Positions 5,888 to 12,859 of a DNA stretch of 12,859 bases are shown one piece after another. The stretch covers positions 1-12,859 of the forward strand of contig CANHOE010000034.1 of NCBI GenBank assembly GCA_947462175.1, in the 5' to 3' direction. Origin of the DNA: Burkholderiales bacterium. GTDB taxonomy: Bacteria; Pseudomonadota; Gammaproteobacteria; Burkholderiales; Burkholderiaceae_C. The notes below the pieces were generated by a model that searched no databases, had not been told where the DNA came from, and saw nothing but the letters and a program-made list of their open reading frames with translations. Both the position numbers and the translations under genes were made by a program. Each line of letters opens with the position of its first letter. Within the stretch, counting starts at the first letter, position 1.

Positions 5888-7114
5888 TTGAAAGCTGTTG
5901 CCAAGTCGAGCAAGCTCGCCAACGTCTGCTATGACATCCGTGGTCCGGTGCTCGACAAGGCTCGGCAGATGGAGGAAGACGGGCAGAAGATCATCAAGCT
6001 GAACATCGGTAACCTCGCTGTGTTCGGGCTGGAGCCGCCCGACGAGATCGTGCAGGACATGATCCGCAACCTGCCGAACAGCGCTGGCTACACCGACAGC
6101 AAGGGCCTGTTTGCGCCACGCAAGGCGGTGGTGCACTACTCGCAGGAGAAGCGCATCCAGGGCGTGACCGTCGACGACGTGTACCTGGGCAACGGGGCCT
6201 CCGAACTCATCACGATGAGCATGAACGGCCTGCTCAACGATGGCGATGAGGTGTTGGTGCCAGCACCCGACTACCCGCTGTGGACGGCATCGGTCGCGCT
6301 GTCCGGTGGCACGCCGGTGCACTACCTCTGCGATGAGCAATCCGGCTGGTATCCGGACATCGCCGACATCCGCCGCAAGATCACGCCGAACACCAAGGCG
6401 ATCGTCGTCATCAACCCGAACAACCCGACGGGAGCGCTGTACCCGGAGAGCGTGCTTCGCGAGATCGTCGAAGTGGCGCGCCAGCACCAACTGATCGTGT
6501 TCGCTGACGAGATCTACGACAAGACCTTGTACGACGGCGAGACGCACACCAGCATCGCCTCGCTGGCCGACGATGTGCTGTTCGTCACCTACAACGGCCT
6601 CTCGAAGAACTACCGCTCCTGTGGCTATCGCGCGGGCTGGATGGTGGTCTCGGGCGCGAAAGCCCATGCGCGCGACTACATCGAGGGCCTGAACATGCTG
6701 GCGTCGATGCGGTTGTGCTCGAACACGCCAGGCCAGTTGGCGATCCAGACCGCGCTCGGTGGCTACCAGAGCATCAAGGACCTGGTCGCACCCGGCGGCC
6801 GGCTGTGCCGCCAGCGCGATCTCGCCTATGAGCTGCTGAGCCAGATCCCGGGCGTCAGCGTCGTCAAGCCGAAGGCCGCGCTTTACATGTTCCCGAAGCT
6901 CGATCCGAAGCTCTACCCGATCACTGACGATCAGCAGTTCGCCTACGACCTGCTGGCTGCAGAGAAGGTGCTGATCGTGCAGGGCACCGGCTTCAACTGG
7001 CCGACGCCGGACCATTTCCGCCTGGTGTTCCTGCCGAATTCCGATGACCTGACCGAGGCCATCGGGCGCATCGCCCGCTTCCTCGATCAGTACCGCAAGC
7101 GTTACACGCTGTGA
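5888..7114 (+). CDS. alaA: Alanine-synthesising aminotransferase AlaA (class I PLP)
   Basis: This 408-residue cytoplasmic PLP enzyme transfers an amino group, mainly from glutamate to pyruvate, to form alanine. It aligns across its length with E. coli AlaA (405 residues): KSSKLANVCYDIRGPV at residues 6-21, NPNNPTG at 176-182, FADEIYDK near 206, and YNGLSKNYR with the PLP-binding lysine at K240, the same number as in E. coli. C-terminal LIVQGTGFNW and HFRLVFLP are also conserved. The loop after NIGN reads LAVFG rather than the PAPFG of enterobacteria. The TTG start at 5888 gives MKAVAKSSK and has a GGAG 6 bases upstream. hom follows after 70 bases on the same strand with no terminator seen, so the two may be co-transcribed. 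A general aspartate/tyrosine-type aminotransferase is the less likely alternative. Confidence 0.93.
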   Translation: MKAVAKSSKLANVCYDIRGPVLDKARQMEEDGQKIIKLNIGNLAVFGLEPPDEIVQDMIRNLPNSAGYTDSKGLFAPRKAVVHYSQEKRIQGVTVDDVYLGNGASELITMSMNGLLNDGDEVLVPAPDYPLWTASVALSGGTPVHYLCDEQSGWYPDIADIRRKITPNTKAIVVINPNNPTGALYPESVLREIVEVARQHQLIVFADEIYDKTLYDGETHTSIASLADDVLFVTYNGLSKNYRSCGYRAGWMVVSGAKAHARDYIEGLNMLASMRLCSNTPGQLAIQTALGGYQSIKDLVAPGGRLCRQRDLAYELLSQIPGVSVVKPKAALYMFPKLDPKLYPITDDQQFAYDLLAAEKVLIVQGTGFNWPTPDHFRLVFLPNSDDLTEAIGRIARFLDQYRKRYTL

Positions 7115-7184
7115 TGGCCGATCGACGGCTGCCCAGAGCGTTTCTTCTTTCCACGACAAGTACTGGCCCCAACGGGCATTCAAG

Positions 7185-8510
7185 ATGACACCGATACGAG
7201 TTGGCCTTCTGGGCATCGGCACCGTGGGCAGCGGCACCTTCAATGTGCTGCGCCGCAACCAGACGGAGATCACCCGCCGCGCAGGCCGCGGCATCGAGAT
7301 CACGATGGTCGCCGACCTCGACACCGCGCGGGCGAAAGCGGTGGTCGGCGACAGCGCACGCGTGGTGGCCGATGCACGCGAGGTGATTGCGAACCCCGAC
7401 ATCGACATCGTGGTCGAGCTGATCGGTGGCTACGGCATTGCCCGCACGCTGGTGCTCGAAGCCATCGCGGCGGGCAAGCATGTGGTCACCGCCAACAAGG
7501 CCTTGCTGGCGGTGCATGGCACCGAGATCTTTGCCGCAGCGCGCGACAAGGGCGTGGTCGTCGCCTTCGAAGCGGCGGTGGCCGGTGGCATTCCGATCAT
7601 CAAGGCGTTGCGCGAAGGGCTCACGGCCAACCGCATCCAGTGGATCGCGGGAATCATCAACGGCACCACCAATTTCATCCTGTCGGAGATGCGCGCCAAG
7701 GGCCTCGACTTCGGTGTGGTGTTGAAGCAGGCGCAGGAACTCGGCTATGCCGAAGCCGACCCGACCTTCGACATCGAAGGCGTCGACGCGGCCCACAAGC
7801 TCACGCTGATGAGCGCGATCGCGTTCGGCATCCCAGTGCAGTTCGACAGCGCGCATGTCGAAGGCATCTCCAAGCTGCAAGCGGCCGACATCACGTACGC
7901 CGAGCACCTGGGCTACCGCATCAAGCTGCTGGGCATCACCAAACGAACGAGCGCTGGCATCGAGTTGCGCGTGCACCCGACGCTGGTGCCTGCCAAGCGA
8001 CTGATCGCGAATGTCGAAGGCGCCATGAACGCCGTGGTGGTGCACGGCGATGCCGTGGGCAGCACGCTGTACTACGGCAAGGGCGCTGGTTCCGAGCCAA
8101 CCGCCTCGGCGGTGATTGCCGACCTGGTCGACATCACACGTCTGCACACCGCCGACCCTCACCATCGCGTGCCGCACCTCGCGTTCCAGCACGATGCGCT
8201 GAGCGCGACGCCGATCCTGGCGATGGAGTCGACCGTCACCGCCTGTTACCTGCGCCTGCAAGTCACCGACGAAGCCGGCGTGCTGGCCCGCATCGCCGGC
8301 ATCCTGGCCGAGAACCGCATCTCGATCGACGCACTGCTGCAGCGGCCGAACGACGGCGGTGCGGTGGAGAACACCGAAGCCCGCACCGACGTGATCATCC
8401 TGACGCACGACACCGTCGAAGGCGAGATGAACCGTGCGATCGCGCAGATGCAGGCGCTGCCCACGGTGCTGGCACCCATCGTGCGCATCCGCAAGGAAGA
8501 ACTCAGTTGA
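7185..8510 (+). CDS. hom: Homoserine dehydrogenase
   Basis: This 441-residue enzyme reduces aspartate semialdehyde to homoserine with NAD(P)H, the branch point to threonine and methionine. The Rossmann nucleotide site GLLGIGTVGSG is at residues 7-17, and VTANKALLAVHG follows near residue 100. The catalytic core FDIEGVDAAHK has D201 and K205 with the Asp-x3-Lys spacing known from characterised homoserine dehydrogenases, and the GAGSEPTASAV block lies near 305. A C-terminal ACT domain (about 355-433, TDEAGVLARIAGILAENRISID) suggests feedback control by threonine, as in other ACT-bearing Hom proteins. There is no fused aspartokinase. ATG 7185 gives the standard N-terminus, although the upstream site is weak. 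The stop overlaps the thrC start by 4 bases, so the two are probably translationally coupled. thrB is not here. Confidence 0.97.
   Translation: MTPIRVGLLGIGTVGSGTFNVLRRNQTEITRRAGRGIEITMVADLDTARAKAVVGDSARVVADAREVIANPDIDIVVELIGGYGIARTLVLEAIAAGKHVVTANKALLAVHGTEIFAAARDKGVVVAFEAAVAGGIPIIKALREGLTANRIQWIAGIINGTTNFILSEMRAKGLDFGVVLKQAQELGYAEADPTFDIEGVDAAHKLTLMSAIAFGIPVQFDSAHVEGISKLQAADITYAEHLGYRIKLLGITKRTSAGIELRVHPTLVPAKRLIANVEGAMNAVVVHGDAVGSTLYYGKGAGSEPTASAVIADLVDITRLHTADPHHRVPHLAFQHDALSATPILAMESTVTACYLRLQVTDEAGVLARIAGILAENRISIDALLQRPNDGGAVENTEARTDVIILTHDTVEGEMNRAIAQMQALPTVLAPIVRIRKEELS
8493..8497 (+). promoter_or_regulatory. Ribosome binding site of thrC inside hom
   Basis: AAGGA lies 9 bases before the TTG start of thrC at 8507, within the last codons of hom. 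It supports the non-ATG start at the TTGA overlap. Confidence 0.55.
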
Positions 8511-9937
8511 ACTACCTCAGCACACGAGGCGACCGAACACCCCGAGGCTTTTCCGACATCCTGCTCGAGGGCTTGGCGCCCGATGGCGGCCTGTACTTGC
8601 CCGAGTCTTATCCGAAGATCGATGACGCCACCCTCGCGCGCTGGCGCGGCCTGAACTACGCCGATCTCGCGTTCGAGATCCTGTCGCTGTACATCACCGA
8701 CATCCCGGCCGACGACCTGCGCACGCTGGTGCGCAAGACTTACACGCCGGCCATCTTCGGCACTGCCGAGATCACGCCGCTGAAGGCGCTGGACCGCGCT
8801 GCGAACGCGGAGAGCGGCACCGATGTGTATCTGCAGGCACTCTCCAACGGCCCGACGCTCGCCTTCAAGGACATGGCGATGCAGTTGCTGGGCAACCTGT
8901 TCGAGTACGAACTGGCGCGCCGTGGCGAAACGCTGAACATCCTCGGCGCCACCTCGGGCGACACCGGAAGTGCCGCCGAGTACGCGATGCGGGGCAAGCA
9001 GGGCGTCAACGTCTTCATGCTGAGCCCGAACGGCCGGATGAGCCCGTTCCAGCAAGCGCAGATGTTCAGCCTGCAGGACGCGAACATCCACAACATCGCT
9101 GTCGATGGCGTCTTCGATGACTGCCAGGACATCGTGAAAGCGGTGTCGAACGACCTGGACTTCAAACGCAAGAACCGCATCGGCACCGTCAACTCGATCA
9201 ACTGGGCGCGGCTGCTGGCGCAGGTGGTCTATTACTTTGCCGGGTACCTTCAAGCCACACGATCGAATGATCAGCAGGTCAGCTTTGCCGTGCCTTCGGG
9301 CAACTTCGGCAACATCTGCGCTGGCCATGTCGCGCGGATGATGGGCTTGCCGATCCGGCGCCTGGTGCTGGCCACCAACGAGAACAACGTGCTCGACGAG
9401 TTCTTTCGCACCGGCACCTACCGCGTGCGTGGCAGCGCCGAAACGCATGAGACCTCCAGTCCGTCGATGGACATCTCGAAGGCCAGCAACTTCGAGCGCT
9501 TCGTTTTCGATCTGCTGGGTCGCGATGCGGCGCGCACGAAGCAGCTCTTCAAGACCGAGGTCGAGCAGCAGGGCTCGTTCATCGTCAGTCCCGATGAGTT
9601 CGCCCACATCGCCAGCTTCGGCTTCGTCTCGGGCGCCAGCACCCATGCCGACCGCCTCGCCACGATCCGCGACACGTACCGGCGCTTCGGCGTGGTCATC
9701 GACACCCACACCGCCGATGGTCTCAAGGTGGCGCGCGAGCACCTCGATGCCGGCGTGCCGATGCTGGTGCTCGAGACGGCCTTGCCTGTCAAGTTTTCCG
9801 AGACCATCGTCGAGGCGATCGGCATTCAACCCGACCGCCCCGTCGCCATGCGCGGCATCGAAGACTTGCCGAAGCGCTTCGTTGTGATGCCGATCGACGC
9901 GCAGGCGGTGAAGGCCTACCTCAGCGCCCACGTCTGA
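8507..9937 (+). CDS. thrC: Threonine synthase
   Basis: This 476-residue PLP enzyme converts O-phosphohomoserine to threonine and phosphate, the last step of the pathway begun by hom just upstream. The N-terminus MNYLSTRGDRTPRGFSDILLEGLAPDGGLY is characteristic, and fixes the start at TTG 8507, which overlaps the hom stop as TTGA. The PLP lysine is K121 in the block GPTLAFKDMAMQLLGN; the phosphate-binding loop GATSGDTGSAA starts at residue 147; VNSINWARLLAQVVYYF and VPSGNFGNICAGHVARMMGLPI follow. Its length fits the longer threonine synthases found in yeast and many proteobacteria rather than the 428-residue E. coli enzyme. A much longer frame open upstream from 7640 is only an out-of-phase run through hom. 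moeA begins 6 bases after the stop. Confidence 0.97.
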   Translation: MNYLSTRGDRTPRGFSDILLEGLAPDGGLYLPESYPKIDDATLARWRGLNYADLAFEILSLYITDIPADDLRTLVRKTYTPAIFGTAEITPLKALDRAANAESGTDVYLQALSNGPTLAFKDMAMQLLGNLFEYELARRGETLNILGATSGDTGSAAEYAMRGKQGVNVFMLSPNGRMSPFQQAQMFSLQDANIHNIAVDGVFDDCQDIVKAVSNDLDFKRKNRIGTVNSINWARLLAQVVYYFAGYLQATRSNDQQVSFAVPSGNFGNICAGHVARMMGLPIRRLVLATNENNVLDEFFRTGTYRVRGSAETHETSSPSMDISKASNFERFVFDLLGRDAARTKQLFKTEVEQQGSFIVSPDEFAHIASFGFVSGASTHADRLATIRDTYRRFGVVIDTHTADGLKVAREHLDAGVPMLVLETALPVKFSETIVEAIGIQPDRPVAMRGIEDLPKRFVVMPIDAQAVKAYLSAHV

Positions 9938-9943
9938 CGGACC

Positions 9944-11239
9944 ATGCACCAGCCGTCCGCCACACTGCCACCAGCGCGCCCGCCGCTGATGAGTCTGGAC
10001 GACGCGCTGGCAACGCTGATGCAGGCGGTTCGGCCGTTCGACGCTGCCCAGGCATCACAGGTCTCGACCTTCGACGCCCTCGGGCGCGTGCTGGCGGCCG
10101 ATGTTCGCTCTCTGGTCGATGTGCCGCCCGCCGACAACTCGGCGATGGACGGCTACGCCATGCGCTGCGCCGATGTGCCCGTTGCGGGCACCACGTTGAT
10201 GGTGAGTCAGCGCATCCCGGCCGGCGTGGTCGGTGAGCCGCTCGCGCCCGGCACAGCGGCGCGCATCTTCACAGGTGCTCAGGTGCCGATCGGGGCCGAC
10301 GCGGTGGTGATGCAGGAGCAGTGCACCGCTGTGAGTGACGCTACGGCGGGTGGCGTTGTCCGCATCGACACCCTGCCCAAGCACGGGCAAGCGATCCGCC
10401 GCCGCGGCGAAGACGTGCAAGCCGGCGCGGTCGTGCTGCCCGCCGGCACGCGACTCACGCCACAGGCGCTGGGCCTGGCCGCATCGGCGGGTGCAGCAGC
10501 GCTGACGGTCGCGCGGCGGCCGCGTGTTGCGCTGTTTTCCACTGGCGACGAACTCGTGATGCCCGGCGAGGTCGCACCCGGGCAGATGAAGCCCGGCGCG
10601 ATCTACAACTCGAACCGGTACACCCTGCGCGCGCTGATCCAGGCGCTGGGCTGCGAGTGCACCGATCTCGGTAACGTGCCTGACCGGCTCGACGCCACCC
10701 GCGAGGCCTTGCGCCGTGCCGCGCGAGACCACGACCTGATCGTCACCAGCGGTGGCGTATCGGTCGGTGAGGAAGACCACATCAAGCCGGCCGTCGACGC
10801 CGAGGGGCGTCTTGACCTCTGGCAGATGGCGATCAAGCCCGGCAAGCCGCTCGCGTTCGGCGTTGTCCGGCGCAGCCCGGATGCGCCCGAGCGAGACCCC
10901 GCGTACTTCATCGGCCTGCCTGGTAACCCGGTGTCGAGCTTCGTCACCTTCTTTCTGGTCGTTCGGCCGGTGCTGCTGCATCTGCAGGGCGTCGTCGATT
11001 GGCAACTGCGTGCTGTGCCGATGCGCGCCGATTTCGACTGGCCACGCGCCGACAAGCGTCGCGAGTTCCTGCGTGTGCGCCGCAATGCCAGCGGCGGCCT
11101 CGATCTGTTCCCCAGCCAGGGTTCGGGCGTGCTGACCTCGGCGGTGTGGGGTGACGGTGTCGTCGACAACCCACCGGGCCAAGCCATCCGCGCCGGAGAC
11201 ACCGTGCGCTACCTGCCGTTCTCGGAACTGCTGTCGTGA
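9944..11239 (+). CDS. moeA: Molybdopterin molybdenumtransferase MoeA
   Basis: This 431-residue cytoplasmic enzyme inserts molybdate into adenylylated molybdopterin to form the molybdenum cofactor. Conserved blocks are PPADNSAMDGYA (DNSAMDGYA at residues 64-72), RIFTGAQVPIGADAVVMQE, RRRGEDV, FSTGDEL, IYNSNRY, TSGGVSVGEEDH at 268-279, and IKPGKPLAFG with lysines 298 and 301, then GLPGNPVSSFVTF. The C-terminal MoeA domain ends with the typical DTVRYLPF. Starting at ATG 9944 adds a proline-rich lead of about 15 residues; MSLDDALATLM from the ATG at 9989 is an alternative start. The gene lies 6 bases after thrC and its stop overlaps the moaD start by 4 bases. A threonine-to-cofactor gene junction like this is, from memory, usual in Burkholderiales. 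Confidence 0.96.
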   Translation: MHQPSATLPPARPPLMSLDDALATLMQAVRPFDAAQASQVSTFDALGRVLAADVRSLVDVPPADNSAMDGYAMRCADVPVAGTTLMVSQRIPAGVVGEPLAPGTAARIFTGAQVPIGADAVVMQEQCTAVSDATAGGVVRIDTLPKHGQAIRRRGEDVQAGAVVLPAGTRLTPQALGLAASAGAAALTVARRPRVALFSTGDELVMPGEVAPGQMKPGAIYNSNRYTLRALIQALGCECTDLGNVPDRLDATREALRRAARDHDLIVTSGGVSVGEEDHIKPAVDAEGRLDLWQMAIKPGKPLAFGVVRRSPDAPERDPAYFIGLPGNPVSSFVTFFLVVRPVLLHLQGVVDWQLRAVPMRADFDWPRADKRREFLRVRRNASGGLDLFPSQGSGVLTSAVWGDGVVDNPPGQAIRAGDTVRYLPFSELLS

Positions 11240-11487
11240 AGGTCCAAGTGCGCTATTTCGCATCGATCCGCGAGGCGCTGGGGGAGGGGGAGTGGATCGA
11301 AGTGCCGGCTGGAGCGAGTGTCCGCGAGGTGCGCGACCAACTGATCGCGTCCAGTCCCGTGCATGCGATCGCTCTGGCGCGCGGCAAGGCGCTGCGGTGT
11401 GCACTGAACCAGGCGCTGTGCGACGAGTCGACAGTGGCCACAGCCCATGCTGAGATTGCTTTTTTCCCTCCAGTGACCGGCGGCTGA
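11236..11487 (+). CDS. moaD: Molybdopterin synthase small subunit MoaD
   Basis: This 83-residue ubiquitin-like sulfur carrier forms the small subunit of molybdopterin synthase. It ends in the obligatory diglycine (PPVTGG, G82-G83), which is thiocarboxylated by MoeB and donates sulfur to precursor Z. The beta-grasp start KVQVRYFASIREALG and the IAFFPPVTGG ending are typical. The start is the GTG at 11236, whose last two bases form part of the moeA stop (GTGA overlap), so it is probably coupled to moeA translation. moaE, its catalytic partner, begins 5 bases after the stop. ThiS is similar in fold, but the location settles the identity. Confidence 0.95.
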   Translation: MKVQVRYFASIREALGEGEWIEVPAGASVREVRDQLIASSPVHAIALARGKALRCALNQALCDESTVATAHAEIAFFPPVTGG

Positions 11488-11492
11488 TCGCC

Positions 11493-11978
11493 ATGACCGT
11501 CAGCATCCAGACCGCCGACTTCGACCTCAGCACCGAGGTAGCGGCCTTGCGTGCTGCGGACCCTGGCGTCGGAGCGGTTGCCAGCTTTGTCGGTTGCGTG
11601 CGCGACCGCAACGACGGCGTCGGCGTCACTGCTCTGGAACTCGAGCACTACCCTGGCATGACCGAGAAGTCGATCGACGCGATGATCGATGCCGCCCGCC
11701 AGCGTTTCGACATCCGCGGCGTGCGGGTGATCCACCGCGTCGGCTTGCTGAAACCGCAAGACCAGATCGTGCTGGTGGCGGTGAGCTCGGCGCACCGCGG
11801 CACGGCGTTCCAGGCCTGTGAATTTCTGATGGACTACCTGAAGACGCAGGCGGCGTTCTGGAAGAAGGAAACCACGCCCGACGGTTCGCGCTGGGTTGAT
11901 GCCCGGGTCAGCGATGACGTGGCGATGGCGCGGTGGCAGCTGCCCCATGCCGATGCACTCATGGAGCGTGCCGATTGA
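11493..11978 (+). CDS. moaE: Molybdopterin synthase catalytic subunit MoaE
   Basis: This 161-residue large subunit of molybdopterin synthase converts precursor Z (cPMP) to molybdopterin using two MoaD thiocarboxylates. The family blocks are present: GAVASFVGCVRD near residues 27-38, LELEHYPGMTEK at 49-60, IHRVGLLKPQDQIVLVAVSSAHR, and CEFLMDYLKTQAAFWKKE. The lysines corresponding to the two active-site lysines of E. coli MoaE (K119 and K126) are K117 and K124 here. The ATG at 11493 sits 5 bases after moaD with a weak GGCGG upstream. The stop overlaps the crcB start as TTGA. Confidence 0.97.
   Translation: MTVSIQTADFDLSTEVAALRAADPGVGAVASFVGCVRDRNDGVGVTALELEHYPGMTEKSIDAMIDAARQRFDIRGVRVIHRVGLLKPQDQIVLVAVSSAHRGTAFQACEFLMDYLKTQAAFWKKETTPDGSRWVDARVSDDVAMARWQLPHADALMERAD
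11963..11966 (+). promoter_or_regulatory. Ribosome binding site of crcB inside moaE
   Basis: GGAG lies 8 bases before the TTG start at 11975, within the final codons of moaE. It supports the TTGA overlap as the true start. Confidence 0.5.
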
Positions 11979-12364
11979 ATACTGCCTTCCCCTGGGCTCA
12001 ACTGCTTGCTGTCGCGCTCGGCTCGGCCTTGGGTGGCGTACTGCGCTGGGCCGTCCAGCTGTGGCTGAACGCGCGCTGGGCCGGCTTTCCGCTGGGTACG
12101 CTGGTAGTCAACGGCGTCGGCGGCTTGCTGATCGGCATCGCGCTGGCCTGGTTCGCGCGCACGCCGAACGAGCTGCTGCGGTTGCTGCTGGTGACCGGCT
12201 TCCTGGGCGGCCTGACCACCTTCTCGGCCTTCACCGGCGAATCGCTGACGCTGCTGCAGCGCGGCGATGTGGGCTGGGCGCTGGCCCACAGCGCGGCACA
12301 CCTGCTGGGCGCGCTGGCGTGCTGCGCGATCGGCTTCCGGCTGGCAAAGACGCTGCTGGGCTGA
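11975..12364 (+). CDS. crcB: Fluoride channel CrcB (Fluc)
   Basis: This 129-residue inner-membrane protein is a Fluc/CrcB fluoride exporter, which works as a dual-topology dimer to protect the cell from fluoride. Four membrane segments are visible at about residues 8-30, 38-60, 68-92 and 100-122. Family hallmarks are GSALGGVLRW with R24, GTLVVNGVGG with the pore asparagine N46, and GGLTTFSAF at 78-86, containing the TTF turn that binds the central sodium and the two pore-lining phenylalanines F83 and F86. The TTG at 11975 is chosen because it gives the usual length and has a GGAG 8 bases upstream; the longer frame from 11933 would add soluble residues encoded inside moaE. Being fused to the moaE stop, it is probably expressed with the molybdopterin genes. 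No fluoride riboswitch precedes it. Confidence 0.93.
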   Translation: MNTAFPWAQLLAVALGSALGGVLRWAVQLWLNARWAGFPLGTLVVNGVGGLLIGIALAWFARTPNELLRLLLVTGFLGGLTTFSAFTGESLTLLQRGDVGWALAHSAAHLLGALACCAIGFRLAKTLLG

Positions 12365-12389
12365 GCACGCCTGTCCGGCGCAGGCGCTC
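12363..12389 (+). terminator. Imperfect hairpin at the end of crcB
   Basis: GAGC plus GCCTG on the left (12363-12366 and 12369-12373, with a 2-base AC bulge) pairs with CAGGC plus GCTC on the right (12381-12389) around a 7-base loop. It overlaps the crcB stop codon. No T tract follows, so it is at best a weak or Rho-assisted end for the hom-to-crcB transcript. Confidence 0.3.
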
Positions 12390-12449
12390 AAGGGGCGTGT
12401 CGAGAACCGCACTGAGTTGATCCACATCAAGTCGTGCGCTGTCTCACGC

Positions 12450-12475
12450 CTTGAAATGCGCCGTTATCCCCTCAA
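12450..12475 (+). promoter_or_regulatory. Sigma-32 (RpoH)-like heat-shock promoter of clpB
   Basis: CTTGAAA at 12450-12456 is an exact match to the RpoH -35 core, preceded by CTCACGC, which resembles the extended upstream consensus. After an 11-base spacer comes CCCCTCAA at 12468-12475, which keeps the CCCC of the CCCCATnT -10 element but not the rest. The spacer is about one base shorter than the usual range. Position, 27 bases before the clpB start, and gene identity support the call. The expected leader is only about 20 bases. Confidence 0.7.
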
Positions 12476-12487
12476 CTCCGAGGGAAT

Positions 12488-12494
12488 AGGAGGA
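12488..12494 (+). promoter_or_regulatory. Strong ribosome binding site of clpB
   Basis: AGGAGGA is a near-perfect Shine-Dalgarno sequence 7 bases before the ATG at 12502, the strongest in the window. Confidence 0.85.
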
Positions 12495-12501
12495 CACATT
12501 C

Positions 12502-12859
12502 ATGCGTCTCGACAAATTCACCACCACTTTCCAGGAAGCTCTGTCCGATGCACAGAGCCTGGCCAACGGCCGCGACAACCCGTATGTGGAGCCGGCGCAC
12601 CTGCTCATAGCCATGCTTTCGCAGGCCGACGGACCCAAGGCCTTGCTGTCGCGCGCCGGTGTCAACACCGCGAAGCTGCAAACCACGCTCGATGCGGCAC
12701 TGGACAAGCTGCCGCAGGTGCAGGGCGGCGAACAGGTGCAGCCCGGCCGCGAACTCGTCGGCCTGCTGCAGGCAGCCGAAAAGGAAGCCACCAAGCGCGG
12801 TGACCAGTTCATCGCCAGCGAGATGTTTCTGCTGGCCGCAGCCGACAGCAAGAGCCCCA
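12502..12859 (+). CDS. clpB: ATP-dependent disaggregase ClpB (N-terminal part, cut by the window edge)
   Basis: The first 119 codons are present and the frame stays open to the right edge. The translation begins MRLDKFTTTFQEALSDAQSLA and continues with NPYVEPAHLLIAML, LPQVQGGEQVQPGRELVGLL and GDQFIASEMFLLAA. This matches the Clp N-terminal double-repeat domain of ClpB (E. coli begins [21 protein letters not shown]). ClpB is a cytoplasmic hexameric AAA+ chaperone that, with DnaK, pulls proteins out of aggregates. Its ATPase domains lie beyond the window. A heat-shock-type promoter and a very strong ribosome binding site precede it, fitting stress induction independent of the upstream operon. 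ClpA and ClpC differ in this domain, so the identity is fairly certain. Confidence 0.95.
   Translation, partial: MRLDKFTTTFQEALSDAQSLANGRDNPYVEPAHLLIAMLSQADGPKALLSRAGVNTAKLQTTLDAALDKLPQVQGGEQVQPGRELVGLLQAAEKEATKRGDQFIASEMFLLAAADSKSP

Noticed and set aside
7115..7184. Possible threonine attenuator or leader peptide ahead of hom
   Set aside because: The 70-base gap has a pyrimidine-rich patch but no Thr/Ile-rich short frame and no terminator/antiterminator pairing that I could find.
5840..7408. 522-residue open frame on the minus strand opposite alaA
   Set aside because: It is antisense to a clearly coding gene, shows the Val/Asp/Arg/His-rich composition usual for antisense frames in GC-rich DNA, and has no recognisable motif.
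6993..8408. 471-residue minus-strand open frame opposite hom
   Set aside because: Antisense shadow; hom on the plus strand has all its expected catalytic and ACT motifs.
7640..8506. Long open stretch joined in frame to the start of thrC (would make a 765-residue protein)
   Set aside because: It runs in a second frame through hom and gives an Arg/His-rich, family-less translation; the threonine synthase sequence begins exactly at TTG 8507 with its own ribosome binding site.
8246..9949. 567-residue minus-strand open frame opposite thrC
   Set aside because: Antisense shadow of thrC and the end of hom, with no family resemblance or start signals.
10055..11629. 524-residue minus-strand open frame opposite moeA/moaD/moaE
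   Set aside because: It spans three well-supported genes on the other strand, with composition typical of an antisense frame.
11860..11975. Fluoride riboswitch before crcB
   Set aside because: The region is moaE coding sequence right up to the overlap; no room or pattern for the riboswitch fold.

Overview
This is a GC-rich chromosomal segment with a typical housekeeping gene order. The divergent block alaA, hom, thrC, moeA, moaD, moaE, clpB, and the protein sequences themselves, point to a betaproteobacterium of the order Burkholderiales. From memory of the group I would guess the Rubrivivax/Leptothrix/Ideonella neighbourhood, but this was not checked by search. I see no mobile elements, tRNA or rRNA genes, CRISPR arrays, phage genes or sharp base-composition breaks. 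Coding density is very high and no gene-free stretch exceeds about 140 bases.

Left part (1-3077, plus strand): the tail of an AcuI/YhdH-type acryloyl-CoA reductase, then prpE (propionyl-CoA synthetase). Together they suggest a small unit supplying propionyl-CoA. Next comes a small exported ATP-dependent DNA ligase of the Lig E type, whose coding sequence contains a perfect 12-bp all-GC inverted repeat.

Middle part (3091-5814, minus strand): a PIN-PhoH ATPase, a Bcp/PrxQ thiol peroxidase with a clear intrinsic terminator just after it and a consensus -10 box before it, and a small Mth938-like (DUF498) protein.

Right part (5888-12859, plus strand): alaA (alanine aminotransferase) starts divergently from the Mth938-like gene across only 73 bases. 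It is followed by hom and thrC (threonine branch), then moeA, moaD and moaE (molybdenum cofactor), then crcB (fluoride channel). Three junctions (hom/thrC, moeA/moaD, moaE/crcB) are 4-base stop/start overlaps using TTG or GTG starts, so the run from hom to crcB looks like one translationally coupled transcription unit. A 137-base spacer with a sigma-32-like promoter then leads into clpB, which runs off the right edge.

Several starts were moved from the longest open frame: the ligase to 2193, phoH to 4767, the Mth938-like gene to 5814, alaA to 5888, thrC to 8507 and crcB to 11975. I find no convincing undescribed system. The points most worth a second look are the intragenic GC hairpin in the ligase, the Bcp protein lacking the usual second cysteine, the insertion of crcB into the moa cluster, and the compact divergent promoter at 5815-5887.
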